Made by a program: the position numbers and the translations under genes. 64,000 nt of DNA from Geothrix paludis (lineage in GTDB: Bacteria > Acidobacteriota > Holophagae > Holophagales > Holophagaceae): the NCBI RefSeq assembly GCF_022808815.1, contig NZ_JAKZLC010000004.1, forward strand, positions 396,536 to 460,535. The letters are read 5' to 3'. Of the stretch, positions 29,628-38,482 are shown in pieces; the stretch's first letter is position 1, and every line of letters begins with the position of its first letter. The notes beneath the pieces were generated by a model. It did no database searches, was not told the origin of the DNA, and saw only the letters and a list, made by a program, of their open reading frames with translations.

Positions 29628-30929
29628 GTGACCCCGGATCCGATCTGCGCCCCCGCCACGCCGCTGCTGCCCTCGGCGGTGGCGGTGGTGCGCGTCTCGG
29701 GGACGGGCCTGCCGACCGTCCTCGCGCCCCTGCTGGCGCTGCCGGAACCTCGGGTGGCGTCGCTGCGCACGTTGCGCTGGGGCGGCTTTGCCGAGCGGGC
29801 CCTCGTGCTCTTCTTTCCAGCTCCGTCCAGCTACACGGGGGAGGACCTGGTGGAGCTCCAGGTCCACGGCAACCCGCTGCTGGTGCGCCGGCTCCTGGAG
29901 CACCTGGGCACCCTGGGTGTCCGCCTGGCGGAGCCGGGCGAGTTCACCCGCCGGGCCCTTCTGAATGGCAAGCAGGGTCTGCTGGAGGCCGAGGCCCTGC
30001 GGGACCTGGTGGCCGCGGAGACCGATACGCAGATCCGGCTGGCCCAGGCGCGGGCAGGGGCGCTTCCCCCCTGGATTCTGGCCGCCCGGGAGGCCCTGGC
30101 GCCCTGGGTGGCGCGGGCCGAGGCGGCCGTGGACTACGGGGACGAAGAAGATATCTTGTTGGATTTGTTGATCTTGAACCGAGCGTTGGAGCCCCTTCGA
30201 CAACGGTTCCACGTGGAACAGGCGCGTTGTCGGGCCGCCCGGCACCTCCAGGATGGCCTCCGCCTGGCCCTGGCGGGCCGTCCCAATGCCGGGAAGAGCA
30301 CCCTGTTCAACGCCCTTGCCGGCGAGGACCGGGCCATCGTCACCGACATCCCCGGCACCACCCGCGATGTGCTGGAGGTCCGCTGCGAGTGGCGGGGGCT
30401 GCCCCTCCGCCTCTACGACACCGCGGGTCTGCGGGACACGGAGGATCCGGTGGAGCGGCTCGGCGTGGCCCGCGTCGCCCCCGTCCTGGAGGGGGCCGAC
30501 CTGGTCCTGCACCTCTGGCCGGCCCCGGACGCGGCGCCCGATCCGGCCCTTCAGGCGGCCCTGGCCCCCTTCGCCGGCAAGGTCCTGGAGGTCCGCACCT
30601 TCGGGGACCAGGCCGAGGTGCCCGGCGTGGCCATCGCCGCCCACCGCGGCGAGCTGGATGCCCTGGAGGGCGCCCTCAAGGACCGCGTCCTGGGAGGGCT
30701 GGCTCCGGACGCCTGCCTGGGGGCCCTGGCCACCCAGCGGCAGGCCGACCTCCTGGACGACCTCGCCCGCCAGCTGGACCTGCTGGCCAGCCTGGAACCC
30801 GGCTGCCCGCCCGAGCTGCCGGCCTCGCTCCTCCAAGGGGCCTGGGGCCTGCTGGCCCAGCTCACGGGGGAGGACCGCGCGGAGCGCACCCTGGACGAAC
30901 TCTTCAGCGGCTTCTGCCTCGGGAAATAG
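29628..30929 (+). CDS. mnmE: tRNA modification GTPase MnmE
   Basis: A 433-residue GTPase that, with MnmG, modifies U34 of certain tRNAs. The G1 loop GRPNAGKSTLFNAL, the DTAGLRDTEDPVE switch region and the C-terminal FCLGK cysteine motif are present. The start is probably the GTG at 29628. A perfect parS palindrome lies within the coding sequence (30206-30219). mnmG, which usually follows in other genomes, is absent here and gatB takes its place. Confidence 0.95.
   Translation: MTPDPICAPATPLLPSAVAVVRVSGTGLPTVLAPLLALPEPRVASLRTLRWGGFAERALVLFFPAPSSYTGEDLVELQVHGNPLLVRRLLEHLGTLGVRLAEPGEFTRRALLNGKQGLLEAEALRDLVAAETDTQIRLAQARAGALPPWILAAREALAPWVARAEAAVDYGDEEDILLDLLILNRALEPLRQRFHVEQARCRAARHLQDGLRLALAGRPNAGKSTLFNALAGEDRAIVTDIPGTTRDVLEVRCEWRGLPLRLYDTAGLRDTEDPVERLGVARVAPVLEGADLVLHLWPAPDAAPDPALQAALAPFAGKVLEVRTFGDQAEVPGVAIAAHRGELDALEGALKDRVLGGLAPDACLGALATQRQADLLDDLARQLDLLASLEPGCPPELPASLLQGAWGLLAQLTGEDRAERTLDELFSGFCLGK
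30206..30219. other. parS site (perfect palindrome) inside mnmE
   Basis: GTTCCACGTGGAAC, a 14-bp perfect palindrome identical to the ParB-binding parS form known from myxobacteria and relatives. It lies about 3.4 kb to the right of dnaA, within the usual parS zone. Confidence 0.8.
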
Positions 30930-30962
30930 GCCCGGCGAAGTAGACTGGCCCCAGGAGGGCGC

Positions 30963-32447
30963 GTGAAGCCTGGATTTGAAGCCATCATCGGTCTCGAGGT
31001 CCACGTCCAGCTGCGGACCCGGTCCAAGCTCTTCTGCGCCTGCCGCAACGCCTATGGCGCCCCCCCCAACACCCAGACCTGCCCCGTCTGCCTTGGCCTG
31101 CCCGGGGCCCTCCCCGTGCTCAACGGCGAGGCCGTGCGCCTGGGGCTCCGCCTGGGTCTGGCCCTGGGCGCCCGCATCCACGAGCGCAGCACCTTCTACC
31201 GGAAGCAGTACTTCTACCCGGATCTCCCCAAGGGCTACCAGATCACCCAGGGGCCCGTGGCGCTGGTGGAGGGCGGGTCCCTGGAGATCCCCGGCGACCC
31301 TGCCGTGCGCGGGGAGGATGGCCCCGTGCGCATCCGCCTCGAGCGGGCCCACCTGGAGGAGGATGCCGGCAAGAGCCTCCACGACCAGCGGCCCGACGCC
31401 ACCCTGGTGGACCTCAACCGGGCCGGGGTGCCATTACTTGAAGTGGTGGGAATGCATGACTTGAGAAGTCCGCAAGAGGCCTCGGACTACCTCAAGGCCC
31501 TGCACCGCCTGGTGGTCTTCCTGGGCATCGGCGACGGGAATCTGGAGGAGGGCGGCTTCCGCTGCGACGCCAACGTGAGCCTCCGGCCAAGGGGAACCCA
31601 GATCTTCGGGACCCGGGTGGAGGTGAAGAACCTCAACTCCTTCCGGTTCGTCAAGCAGGCCCTGGCCCACGAGGTGGCGCGGCAGGCGGCCCTGCTGGAG
31701 GCGGGCGGCGCTGTGGTCCAGGAGACCCGCGGCTGGGACGCGGAGGCCGGCGAGACCCGGGCCCAGCGGACCAAGGAGGCCGCCATGGACTACCGCTACT
31801 TCCCCGAGCCGGACCTGCCGGCCCTGGAGGTATCCGGGGCCGAGATCGCCGCGATGCGGGCCTCCCTGCCCGAGCTTCCGGAGGCCCGGGCGCAGCGCTG
31901 GCGGACCGCCTTCGGCCTCGGTGAGGAGGAGGCCCTCACCCTGCTCCAGGAGCCGGCCTTCGCGGACTACTTCGAGGCGCTGGCCGCCGCGTCGGGCCAG
32001 GGCAAGGCCGCGGCCACCTGGATGCTGGGCGAGGTGAGCCGCACCCTCAATGAGCGCGGGGGCGGCATCGCGGCCTTCCCCGTCTCGCCGGAGGGCCTGG
32101 CGGAGCTGGTGGGCCTCGTCGGGGAGCGCCGGATCAGCTTCGGCACGGCCAAGGAGCAGGTGTACCCGGCCCTGCTGGCGGGCGAAGGCCGGGCCGGCGA
32201 CATCGTGGCGCGCAAGGGGCTGGCCCAGGTCAGCGACCGGGGCGCCATCGAGGCGCTGGTGGCCCGGGTGCTGGCGGACCACCCGGGGCCGGTGGCCCAG
32301 TTCCACGCGGGGAAGACGAACCTCCGGGGCTTCCTGGTGGGCCAGGTGCTGAAGGCCGGAGGCGGCCGGCTGGATCCCGGCGTGGTGAACGAAGTGTTGG
32401 CCGAAGGGCTGGCCAAGGGCGGATCCGCACCGCATGCTGGGCCATGA
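30963..32447 (+). CDS. gatB: Aspartyl/glutamyl-tRNA amidotransferase subunit B
   Basis: A 494-residue subunit of GatCAB, which converts Glu-tRNA(Gln) and Asp-tRNA(Asn) to the amides. The family opening GFEAIIGLEVHVQLRTRSKLFC, given here only as a pattern (IGLEVHVQL then SKLFC), the zinc cysteines CxC...CPVC and the NRAGVPLLEVV segment are present. The C-terminal YqeY-like tail domain is complete. gatA and gatC are not adjacent. It overlaps the next gene by 4 bp. Confidence 0.96.
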   Translation: MKPGFEAIIGLEVHVQLRTRSKLFCACRNAYGAPPNTQTCPVCLGLPGALPVLNGEAVRLGLRLGLALGARIHERSTFYRKQYFYPDLPKGYQITQGPVALVEGGSLEIPGDPAVRGEDGPVRIRLERAHLEEDAGKSLHDQRPDATLVDLNRAGVPLLEVVGMHDLRSPQEASDYLKALHRLVVFLGIGDGNLEEGGFRCDANVSLRPRGTQIFGTRVEVKNLNSFRFVKQALAHEVARQAALLEAGGAVVQETRGWDAEAGETRAQRTKEAAMDYRYFPEPDLPALEVSGAEIAAMRASLPELPEARAQRWRTAFGLGEEEALTLLQEPAFADYFEALAAASGQGKAAATWMLGEVSRTLNERGGGIAAFPVSPEGLAELVGLVGERRISFGTAKEQVYPALLAGEGRAGDIVARKGLAQVSDRGAIEALVARVLADHPGPVAQFHAGKTNLRGFLVGQVLKAGGGRLDPGVVNEVLAEGLAKGGSAPHAGP

Positions 32448-32734
32448 GCAACGAGATCCCCCCTTCCCTCTCGGCCTACCTTCCTGGCGTGGGCCATGTG
32501 TGCCAGGGCTGCGGGCGGGTGATCGTGGACGCGGTGGAGACGCCGGGCGAGCCCTTCCTCTGTCTGGATTGCCAGGCCCCCGCGCCGCCCTCGGACATGG
32601 ACGAGCTGACCCGAGCGGCCCTGACGGACCAGGAGCCCAGCGGGCGCCCGACGGGCCGGGCTTCGGTCTGGCGCCTGGTGGCGGTGATCGGCCTGGCGGT
32701 GGTGGCTCTCGCCCTCATCTTCTGGAAGTGGTAG
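32444..32734 (+). CDS. Small zinc-ribbon membrane protein, unknown function
   Basis: A 96-residue protein. CQGCG at residue 20 and CLDC at about 39 form a zinc ribbon. A charged linker and one C-terminal transmembrane helix (VAVIGLAVVALALIF) follow. The ATG overlaps the gatB stop, implying translational coupling. I do not recognise a family. The topology suggests a cytoplasmic zinc ribbon tethered to the inner membrane. Confidence 0.7.
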   Translation: MSNEIPPSLSAYLPGVGHVCQGCGRVIVDAVETPGEPFLCLDCQAPAPPSDMDELTRAALTDQEPSGRPTGRASVWRLVAVIGLAVVALALIFWKW

Positions 32735-32806
32735 GCCGGAGCGGGCTTCCGCGCCTATGCTGGGAACCAGGAGCCAAGGCGCTCCCGCGCACCTGACGAG
32801 GCCGAC

Positions 32807-34000
32807 ATGCCCACGCCCTGGGGTCCCACCACCACCGCCATCCACGCCGGGAAGCACCACAACCCGACCCGGGCCGTGACCACGCCGATCTTCCAGACCT
32901 CCGTGTTCGAGCTGCTGGAGAATCGCGAGGGCGCGGAGTTCGCGGCGGCCGTCGAACCCCCGGCCTTCTACACCCGCTGGGGCAATCCCAACGCCAGCGA
33001 GGTCGAGTCGGTGCTGGCGGCCCTGGAGGGCGCCGAACGCGCCCTGGTGGCCGCCTCGGGCATGGCGGCCTTCGCCCTGGTCTTCGAGGCCTTCCTGAAA
33101 ACGGGGGACCACCTGGTGGCGCCCGCCGCCATCTACCTGGGGACCGAGCAGCTCATCCGCCGCTGGGAGGCGGAGCGGGGGCTCAAGGTCACCTGGATCC
33201 AGAACACGCTGGACGGCGCGGAGTGGGAGGCGGCCATCCGCCCGGAGACCCGGATGCTCTGGGTGGAGACGCCCTCCAACCCCACCCTGGCCGTGACGGA
33301 TCTGGCCGTCGTGGCCGCCCTGGGGAAGAAGCACGGTATCCGCACCGTGGCCGACAACACCTTCCCCAGCCCCTTCCACACCAAGCCCCTGCGGTTCGGC
33401 ATCGACCTCAGCGTGGCCTCGGCCACCAAGTACCTGGCAGGCCATTCCGATGTGGTGGCGGGCGTCATCGCCGGCTCGGACGCGGATGTGGTGGCCTGCT
33501 GGCACCTCACCAAGGTCATGGGGCCGACGCTGGATCCCATGGCCGCCTGGCTGCTGCACCGCGGCCTCAAGACCCTGCCCCTGCGCGTGCACCGCGCGTC
33601 GGACAACGCCCAGGCCCTGGCCCAGTGGCTGCTGTGGCAACCGTCCGTGGCCCGGGTGGACTACCCGGGCCTGCCCACCCACGCGGGCCACGAAGTCGCG
33701 GCCCGGCAGATGGACAAGGGCTTCGGCGCCATGATCAGCTTCGAGCTGCGGGCGGGCCTGCTGGCGGGCCAGCGCTTCTGCGAGGCCCTGGAGGTCATCA
33801 CTCGGGGCGTGAGCCTGGGCGGCGTGGAGAGCCTCATCCAGCACCCCGCCAGCATGAGCCACCTGAGGACGCCGCCGGACGTGAAGGCTCGCCTCGGCAT
33901 CACCGACGGCCTCCTGCGTTTCTCTGTGGGCATCGAGGATCAGCCGGATCTCATCGCCGATCTGGAAAAGGGCTTCCAGGCGGCAGCGGTGGCCCGATGA
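32807..34000 (+). CDS. Cys/Met metabolism PLP-dependent enzyme (cystathionine gamma-synthase family)
   Basis: A 397-residue fold-type I PLP enzyme. The Schiff-base lysine lies in SVASATKYLAGHSD, the ring-stacking tyrosine in FYTRWGNPN, and the family pattern WVETPSNPTL is intact. Members include cystathionine synthase and lyase, methionine gamma-lyase and O-acylhomoserine sulfhydrylase, and sequence alone does not decide. Its stop overlaps the start of a ThiS-like sulfur-carrier gene. That favours a sulfhydrylase fed by a protein thiocarboxylate, as in the Wolinella HcyS/MetY route (inference). Confidence 0.85.
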   Translation: MPTPWGPTTTAIHAGKHHNPTRAVTTPIFQTSVFELLENREGAEFAAAVEPPAFYTRWGNPNASEVESVLAALEGAERALVAASGMAAFALVFEAFLKTGDHLVAPAAIYLGTEQLIRRWEAERGLKVTWIQNTLDGAEWEAAIRPETRMLWVETPSNPTLAVTDLAVVAALGKKHGIRTVADNTFPSPFHTKPLRFGIDLSVASATKYLAGHSDVVAGVIAGSDADVVACWHLTKVMGPTLDPMAAWLLHRGLKTLPLRVHRASDNAQALAQWLLWQPSVARVDYPGLPTHAGHEVAARQMDKGFGAMISFELRAGLLAGQRFCEALEVITRGVSLGGVESLIQHPASMSHLRTPPDVKARLGITDGLLRFSVGIEDQPDLIADLEKGFQAAAVAR

Positions 34001-34197
34001 GGCTGCGCATCAACGGGGAGACCCGCGACACCCCGGCCCTGGCCACGGTGGCGGACCTGGCCGCCTGGCTGGACCTGCCGGCCTTCGGCAGCGCCGTGGA
34101 GCTGAACGGCGAGGTCATCCGCCGGGCCGACCACCCGGCCACCCCCCTGAAGGAGGGCGACCGGCTGGAGGTGGTGCGGCTGGTGGGCGGCGGCTGA
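33997..34197 (+). CDS. ThiS/MoaD-like sulfur carrier protein
   Basis: A 66-residue beta-grasp protein opening MRLRINGETRD and ending in a GGG tail, ready for adenylation and thiocarboxylation. It is the length of ThiS and shows the family pattern VELNGEVIRR. The ATG overlaps the preceding stop (ATGA). No thiG, thiF or thiC is nearby, so a role in homocysteine or cysteine synthesis with its PLP neighbour is as plausible as thiamine synthesis. Confidence 0.85.
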   Translation: MRLRINGETRDTPALATVADLAAWLDLPAFGSAVELNGEVIRRADHPATPLKEGDRLEVVRLVGGG

Positions 34198-34198
34198 C

Positions 34199-35875
34199 TC
34201 AGTTCACGCTGATCGAGTAGGTGTTCGTCCCCGTGGCTGTGGTGGCGCCGGCCCGTACGCGGGCGACATAGGTGCCCGCGGCCAGGTTGGTGAACGTCAG
34301 GGTTCGGGTGGTGCCGGGATTGCTGTAGCTCCCCGCCACCCAGCCGCCGGGGCCGATCAGCTCGAGGTAGAAGTCCTGGCCGCTGGTGGGCGTCATGGTG
34401 ATGGTGCGGGCGCCTCCGATGTGGACGAACCGCCAGGCTTGGCTCTGGTTGCGGTCGTAGTAGTAGCCGAGGCTGGGGACGTAGGTCTGGAGGCTCCCGG
34501 AATCCGCGAAGGGGAGGCTCCGGGTCAGCCAGAGGGCCGTGCCGGCGAAGTAGGTGGCGTCCGGGCTCGGCACCGACTCCAGGGCCAGTTCGTTGAGGGC
34601 CGATTGCCAGGTGGTGGCGGTGGTGCGGCTGGCGATGCCCTGGAGGTAGGTGGGGTAGCAGCCCAGGGTGGCCTGCTCGTACTCACCCGTGCCGTTCGGG
34701 TAGGCGGCGGTGGAGCGCACGGCAGCCCAGAGGGTGTTCAGGCCCGTGGAGCCGCCCCCCAGCACGTTCTTCCAGAGGCCCCAGAGGCTCACGGCCACGG
34801 AGCCCCGGGCGAACTCGCCCTTGGCGGCCGCGGGCACGTAGGCGTGGTCCGTGAGGTCGAAGACGTCCACCCGGGCCACGCCCGCGCCGTCCACATAGCT
34901 GTCGAGGATCTGGCTGTTGTTTCGCACGGCCCCGGCGAGGAAATCGGAATAGCCCGCCACGAAGGCCGCGGTGGATTCGCTCTGCACCCCCCGGTCCACC
35001 CAGACATTGTCGTTGTCCCGGCGGAGAAGGGAGAGGCTGCTGCTGCCATCGGGCTTGAAGCTGTAGTCCGCGAAGAGGAGGCGGGCGAAGGTCTCCTGGA
35101 GCACGCCATCGTCCCATTCATCCGTTTCCGTGTTGGGGGCGCCGCTCCCCTGGCCATAGATCTGGTGGCCGAAGAGGGCCCGGCTCTGGCCGGAGACCAG
35201 GATGGTGGACCCGGAGCCCGTCAGGACGGCCGGATAGGTGCGCTGCTGATCGGCGGCATTGGTGCTGGTGGTCCAGAAGGTGTGGAGGTCCGGCAGCCGC
35301 AGGGTGGTGGAGCCGTCCATGTCCCGCACGGCGGCCCCGAAGGTCACGGCCTGATCGGCGATGTTGAAGGCCCCGGCGATGCGGTTGGAGGCCAGGGCCG
35401 TCACGGACAGGGTGCCGTCCCGGTCCGCCAGGAAGGTATTGCTGGTGACGCTCCATTCCGGGAAGGCGTCGAAGGTGGATTTGGATAGCGGCAGGGCCGG
35501 CAGGGGCGCGTTCCTCACGCTGCCCCGCATGAAGAAGCTGGTGGGATCGGCGCAGGGCACCTGGTAGTCCGCGAAGACCTGCACGTAGACCTGGAGGCCC
35601 TTGGGCACCGTGGTGCGACCGGTGCCGTCACTTCCCAGGTAGCCGGAGGCCAGGAGGCTGCCGGAGGAGGCGTCCCGCACCTCGGCCCAGCAGTAGCGCG
35701 CGGGGCGCAGGGTCGTGGCGCCGAGGCCCGCGGGGGTGAGGGTCGGCTTCTCATACTGGGCCTGGAGGGTGATCACCGCGTCGGGGCTGACGTAGGAATC
35801 CGATCCTCCGCCGCACGCGGCGAAGGGCAGGAGAAGCAGGAGGCCGAGGAGGAATCGCCAGGATCGGGGAGGCAT
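34199..35875 (-). CDS. Large secreted lipoprotein, unknown function
   Basis: A 558-residue protein from the ATG at 35875. The signal peptide ends in the lipobox LPFAAC followed by GGGSDS, so it should be acylated and exported. The N-terminal 100 residues look like a beta-sandwich. The C-terminal 100 residues resemble a bacterial pre-peptidase (PPC) beta domain, ending with LTFTNLAAGTYVARVRAG and TNTYSISV. No catalytic motif is visible between them. It converges on the ThiS-like gene with a 1-bp gap. Confidence 0.75.
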   Translation of the reverse strand: MPPRSWRFLLGLLLLLPFAACGGGSDSYVSPDAVITLQAQYEKPTLTPAGLGATTLRPARYCWAEVRDASSGSLLASGYLGSDGTGRTTVPKGLQVYVQVFADYQVPCADPTSFFMRGSVRNAPLPALPLSKSTFDAFPEWSVTSNTFLADRDGTLSVTALASNRIAGAFNIADQAVTFGAAVRDMDGSTTLRLPDLHTFWTTSTNAADQQRTYPAVLTGSGSTILVSGQSRALFGHQIYGQGSGAPNTETDEWDDGVLQETFARLLFADYSFKPDGSSSLSLLRRDNDNVWVDRGVQSESTAAFVAGYSDFLAGAVRNNSQILDSYVDGAGVARVDVFDLTDHAYVPAAAKGEFARGSVAVSLWGLWKNVLGGGSTGLNTLWAAVRSTAAYPNGTGEYEQATLGCYPTYLQGIASRTTATTWQSALNELALESVPSPDATYFAGTALWLTRSLPFADSGSLQTYVPSLGYYYDRNQSQAWRFVHIGGARTITMTPTSGQDFYLELIGPGGWVAGSYSNPGTTRTLTFTNLAAGTYVARVRAGATTATGTNTYSISVN

Positions 35876-35944
35876 GGGAACTCCTGAGGTGGTGGGGTCG
35901 AGCGGGCTTCTCAAAGGTCGTGCCAGGAAACGGCAGAGGCCAGT

Positions 35945-37072
35945 CTAGCGCCAGACCTCCCAGCGCCCCCCCGGCCAGCGGCCGGCGGCGCGGAGGGCCC
36001 AGGTCGGCGGAAGGGCCAGCGGGAGCGGGGTTCCGCCGGCCGGCCGATCGCTTTGGAAGCGGTGGAATTCATCCACGAGGTCCTGCTCGAGGAAGGCCTG
36101 GGCCAGCGTGCCGCCGCCCTCCACCAGCACCCGGCCCACGTTCCGGGCGGCGAGCTCGTGCAACAGGTGGCGCAAACTGCATCCCCGGGGGCCCGGGGGA
36201 AGATGGAGGTCCTCCACGCCCCGCAGGGGCTCGGGATCCCCGGTGACGGCCCGCAGGGCGGGCTGACCGGCTACCGGCAGCCAGACGCGGGCCCCGGCGG
36301 GCACCTGGCCGGCGTTGTCCATGACCACCCGGTGGAAGATCCGGTGGGGCGCCGTGGGGGCGTGCCAGCGGTCCGTGAGCTGGGGATCGTCCACCTCGGC
36401 CGTGTGGCGGCCCACGATGATGGCCTCTGCCGCTCGCCGCAGGGCATGGCCCAGGCGCTGGACCTCTGGGGGCGTGATGGGGGTGGTCCGCCCGGCGGGG
36501 CCCAGGGCGCCATCGGAGCCCAGGGCCAGCTTGAGGCTCACCCAGGGCAGACCCGTGCGGATGAACTTGAAGAAGGGGGCGTGGAAGCGAGCGCAGGCTT
36601 CGCCCAGCACGCCCTCCTCCACCGCCACGCCCTGGGCCCGCAGGATGGCCAGGCCGCCGCCGTCCACCCGGGGGTTGGGATCGCGCACGCCCACCACCAC
36701 CCGGGCCACGCCGGCCTGGAGGAGGGCCAGGGTGCAGGGGCCCGTGCGTCCCTGGTGGCAGCAGGGCTCCAGGGTCACGTAGGCCGTGGCGCCTCGCACA
36801 TCCTCGTCCCGGGCCTCGGCGTCCCGCAGGGCCATGATCTCGCCGTGGGGATCGCCGGCCCGGGTGTGGACGCCGGCGCCAATCACCCGATCTCCCTTCA
36901 CCAGCACGCAGCCCACGGGCGGGTTGGGGCTCGATAGGCCCACACCCTTCAGGCCCTCCGCAAGGGCCAGGGCCATGAAGCGGGCATCTCCCGACAGGGA
37001 TTCCGGGTCCGGCCAGGGGCCTCCCGTGGCCAGGGCCCAGGCCAGCCCTGGGGTCAGGTCCGGCTCAGGCAT
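35945..37072 (-). CDS. ribD: Bifunctional riboflavin deaminase-reductase RibD
   Basis: A 375-residue enzyme for the second and third steps of riboflavin synthesis. The deaminase domain has the zinc-binding PCCHQGRTGPC motif (family PCxxxGRTxPC) and NPPVGCVLV. Its HxE motif reads HGE where most homologues have HAE. The reductase domain (from about residue 170) carries VEGGGTLAQAFL but is divergent towards the C-terminus. The ATG at 37072 overlaps ftsY by 8 bp. No other rib genes are adjacent. Confidence 0.92.
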   Translation of the reverse strand: MPEPDLTPGLAWALATGGPWPDPESLSGDARFMALALAEGLKGVGLSSPNPPVGCVLVKGDRVIGAGVHTRAGDPHGEIMALRDAEARDEDVRGATAYVTLEPCCHQGRTGPCTLALLQAGVARVVVGVRDPNPRVDGGGLAILRAQGVAVEEGVLGEACARFHAPFFKFIRTGLPWVSLKLALGSDGALGPAGRTTPITPPEVQRLGHALRRAAEAIIVGRHTAEVDDPQLTDRWHAPTAPHRIFHRVVMDNAGQVPAGARVWLPVAGQPALRAVTGDPEPLRGVEDLHLPPGPRGCSLRHLLHELAARNVGRVLVEGGGTLAQAFLEQDLVDEFHRFQSDRPAGGTPLPLALPPTWALRAAGRWPGGRWEVWR

Positions 37073-37982
37073 CCAGCAGCCCGTCGACAAAGGCCTCGGC
37101 GTCGAAGGGGATGAGGTCGTCCACGCCCTCGCCCACGCCCACGAAGGCGATGGGGAGCTTCAGGCGGTCCAGGATGGGCACCACCACGCCGCCCTTGGCG
37201 CTGCCGTCCAGCTTGGTGAGCACCAGGTCCGTGACGCCGGCGGTGCGTGCGAAGACCTCCGCCTGCTGCAGGCCGTTCTGGCCCGTGGTGGCATCCAGCA
37301 CCAGGAGCACGCGATGGGGCGCCTCGGGGATGACCTTCTGGAGGCTTCGGCGGATCTTGTCCAGCTCCTTCATGAGGTGGTCCTTGGTGTGGAGCCGCCC
37401 CGCCGTGTCGATGAGCACCCAGGGCGTGCCCTTGGCGCGCGCGCTGGTGGCCCCGTCGAAGGCGATGGCCGCCGGATCGCCGCCCATCTGATTGCGGATC
37501 ACCGGCACCCCGGCCCGCTCGCCCCAGCGCTCCAGCTGGTCGATGGCCGCGGCGCGGAAAGTGTCGCCGGCCACCACCAGGACCTCCTCGCCCCGGGTCT
37601 TGAGGTGGGCGGCCAGCTTGCCCAGGGTGGTGGTCTTGCCCACGCCGTTGACGCCCACGAGCAGCACGACCTGGGTGGCTTCAGCCGTGAAGGGCCGGGC
37701 GGGGCGCTGCCGAAGCAGCTTCAGCAGCTCGTCCTTCAGCACGGCCTTGGGGTCGATCTCGGAGCCGCCCCTCAGCTCGAAGCGGAGCCGGGCCATGAGC
37801 TGGTCCACGGCCCGCACGCCCAGGTCCGCCTGGAGCAGCAGGTCCTCCAGCTCCTCCAACTGGTCCTCGTCCAGGCGCCGGAGGCCCAGGAGGCGGCCCA
37901 TGGGCGCCAGCACCAGATCCTGGGTGCGCTTCAGCCCTTGCTTGAACTTGTCGAACAGACCGCCCAGAAGCCCCACGCCCAC
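37065..37982 (-). CDS. ftsY: Signal recognition particle receptor FtsY
   Basis: A 305-residue SRP GTPase of the short type, lacking the long acidic N-terminus of E. coli FtsY. GTPase motifs are GVNGVGKTTTLGKLA, DTAGRL and TKLDGSAKGG. The N domain precedes them. It targets ribosomes to the inner membrane. It is upstream of and overlapping ribD. A perfect parS lies 53 bp upstream of its start. Confidence 0.96.
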   Translation of the reverse strand: MGVGLLGGLFDKFKQGLKRTQDLVLAPMGRLLGLRRLDEDQLEELEDLLLQADLGVRAVDQLMARLRFELRGGSEIDPKAVLKDELLKLLRQRPARPFTAEATQVVLLVGVNGVGKTTTLGKLAAHLKTRGEEVLVVAGDTFRAAAIDQLERWGERAGVPVIRNQMGGDPAAIAFDGATSARAKGTPWVLIDTAGRLHTKDHLMKELDKIRRSLQKVIPEAPHRVLLVLDATTGQNGLQQAEVFARTAGVTDLVLTKLDGSAKGGVVVPILDRLKLPIAFVGVGEGVDDLIPFDAEAFVDGLLDA

Positions 37983-38034
37983 CTCGCGGATCCAGTCTAC
38001 CGAAGGGCCCCGGTTTCCGGCCCTCTTTAACGGC

Positions 38035-38048
38035 GTTCCACGTGGAAC
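38035..38048. other. parS site (perfect palindrome) upstream of ftsY
   Basis: GTTCCACGTGGAAC, identical to the copy in mnmE. It lies in the short gap between ftsY and the next gene, about 11 kb from dnaA. Confidence 0.8.
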
Positions 38049-38055
38049 AACTGGA

Positions 38056-38433
38056 CTAGAACCCAGGCTTTGCCCACGAACCCGGCGGGACGTAAGGCGT
38101 CATCGGCGGGGCGGCGAAGAGGGGGTTCCGATCCGGCCAGGGCCGGAAGTCCACGGTGCCGCCCGTGCTCGAGGCCCAGCCCGCCAGGGCGAAGAGCAAC
38201 AGGATGTCCGCCAGGGGGTTCACGAGGTGGGCGGGCTCCCGGAGGCGCAGGTCGCGGGGGTCCACGGAGAGCCGCACGGACCGGAGGGGCCGGGGCGAAG
38301 GCGGGGACCAGGGCCGGCCCAGGTCCCCGACTGGACAGGTCAGTTCCCACGGCGGCCGGAAGGCCGCGGGGGCCGGTGGACTGAAGGCCAGGGGGGGAAG
38401 CTGGAGGACGAGGGCGAAGGCTTCGGCAAGCAT
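38056..38433 (-). CDS. Hypothetical Pro-rich protein
   Basis: A 125-residue reading frame on the coding strand of its neighbours, Pro- and Leu-rich, with a hydrophobic stretch around NPLADILLLFALAGWASS. It ends just before the parS site. No family is recognised. An overlapping frame of 137 residues (38027-38440) is less protein-like, being mostly Pro/Arg/Gly. I prefer this one because its third-position GC and hydrophobic pattern look coding, but it may be spurious. Confidence 0.45.
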   Translation of the reverse strand: MLAEAFALVLQLPPLAFSPPAPAAFRPPWELTCPVGDLGRPWSPPSPRPLRSVRLSVDPRDLRLREPAHLVNPLADILLLFALAGWASSTGGTVDFRPWPDRNPLFAAPPMTPYVPPGSWAKPGF

Positions 38434-38482
38434 AGGTCACCCCGCGACAGCATGGGCTTCGGAGCCGGCGTCGGCAAGAAGC

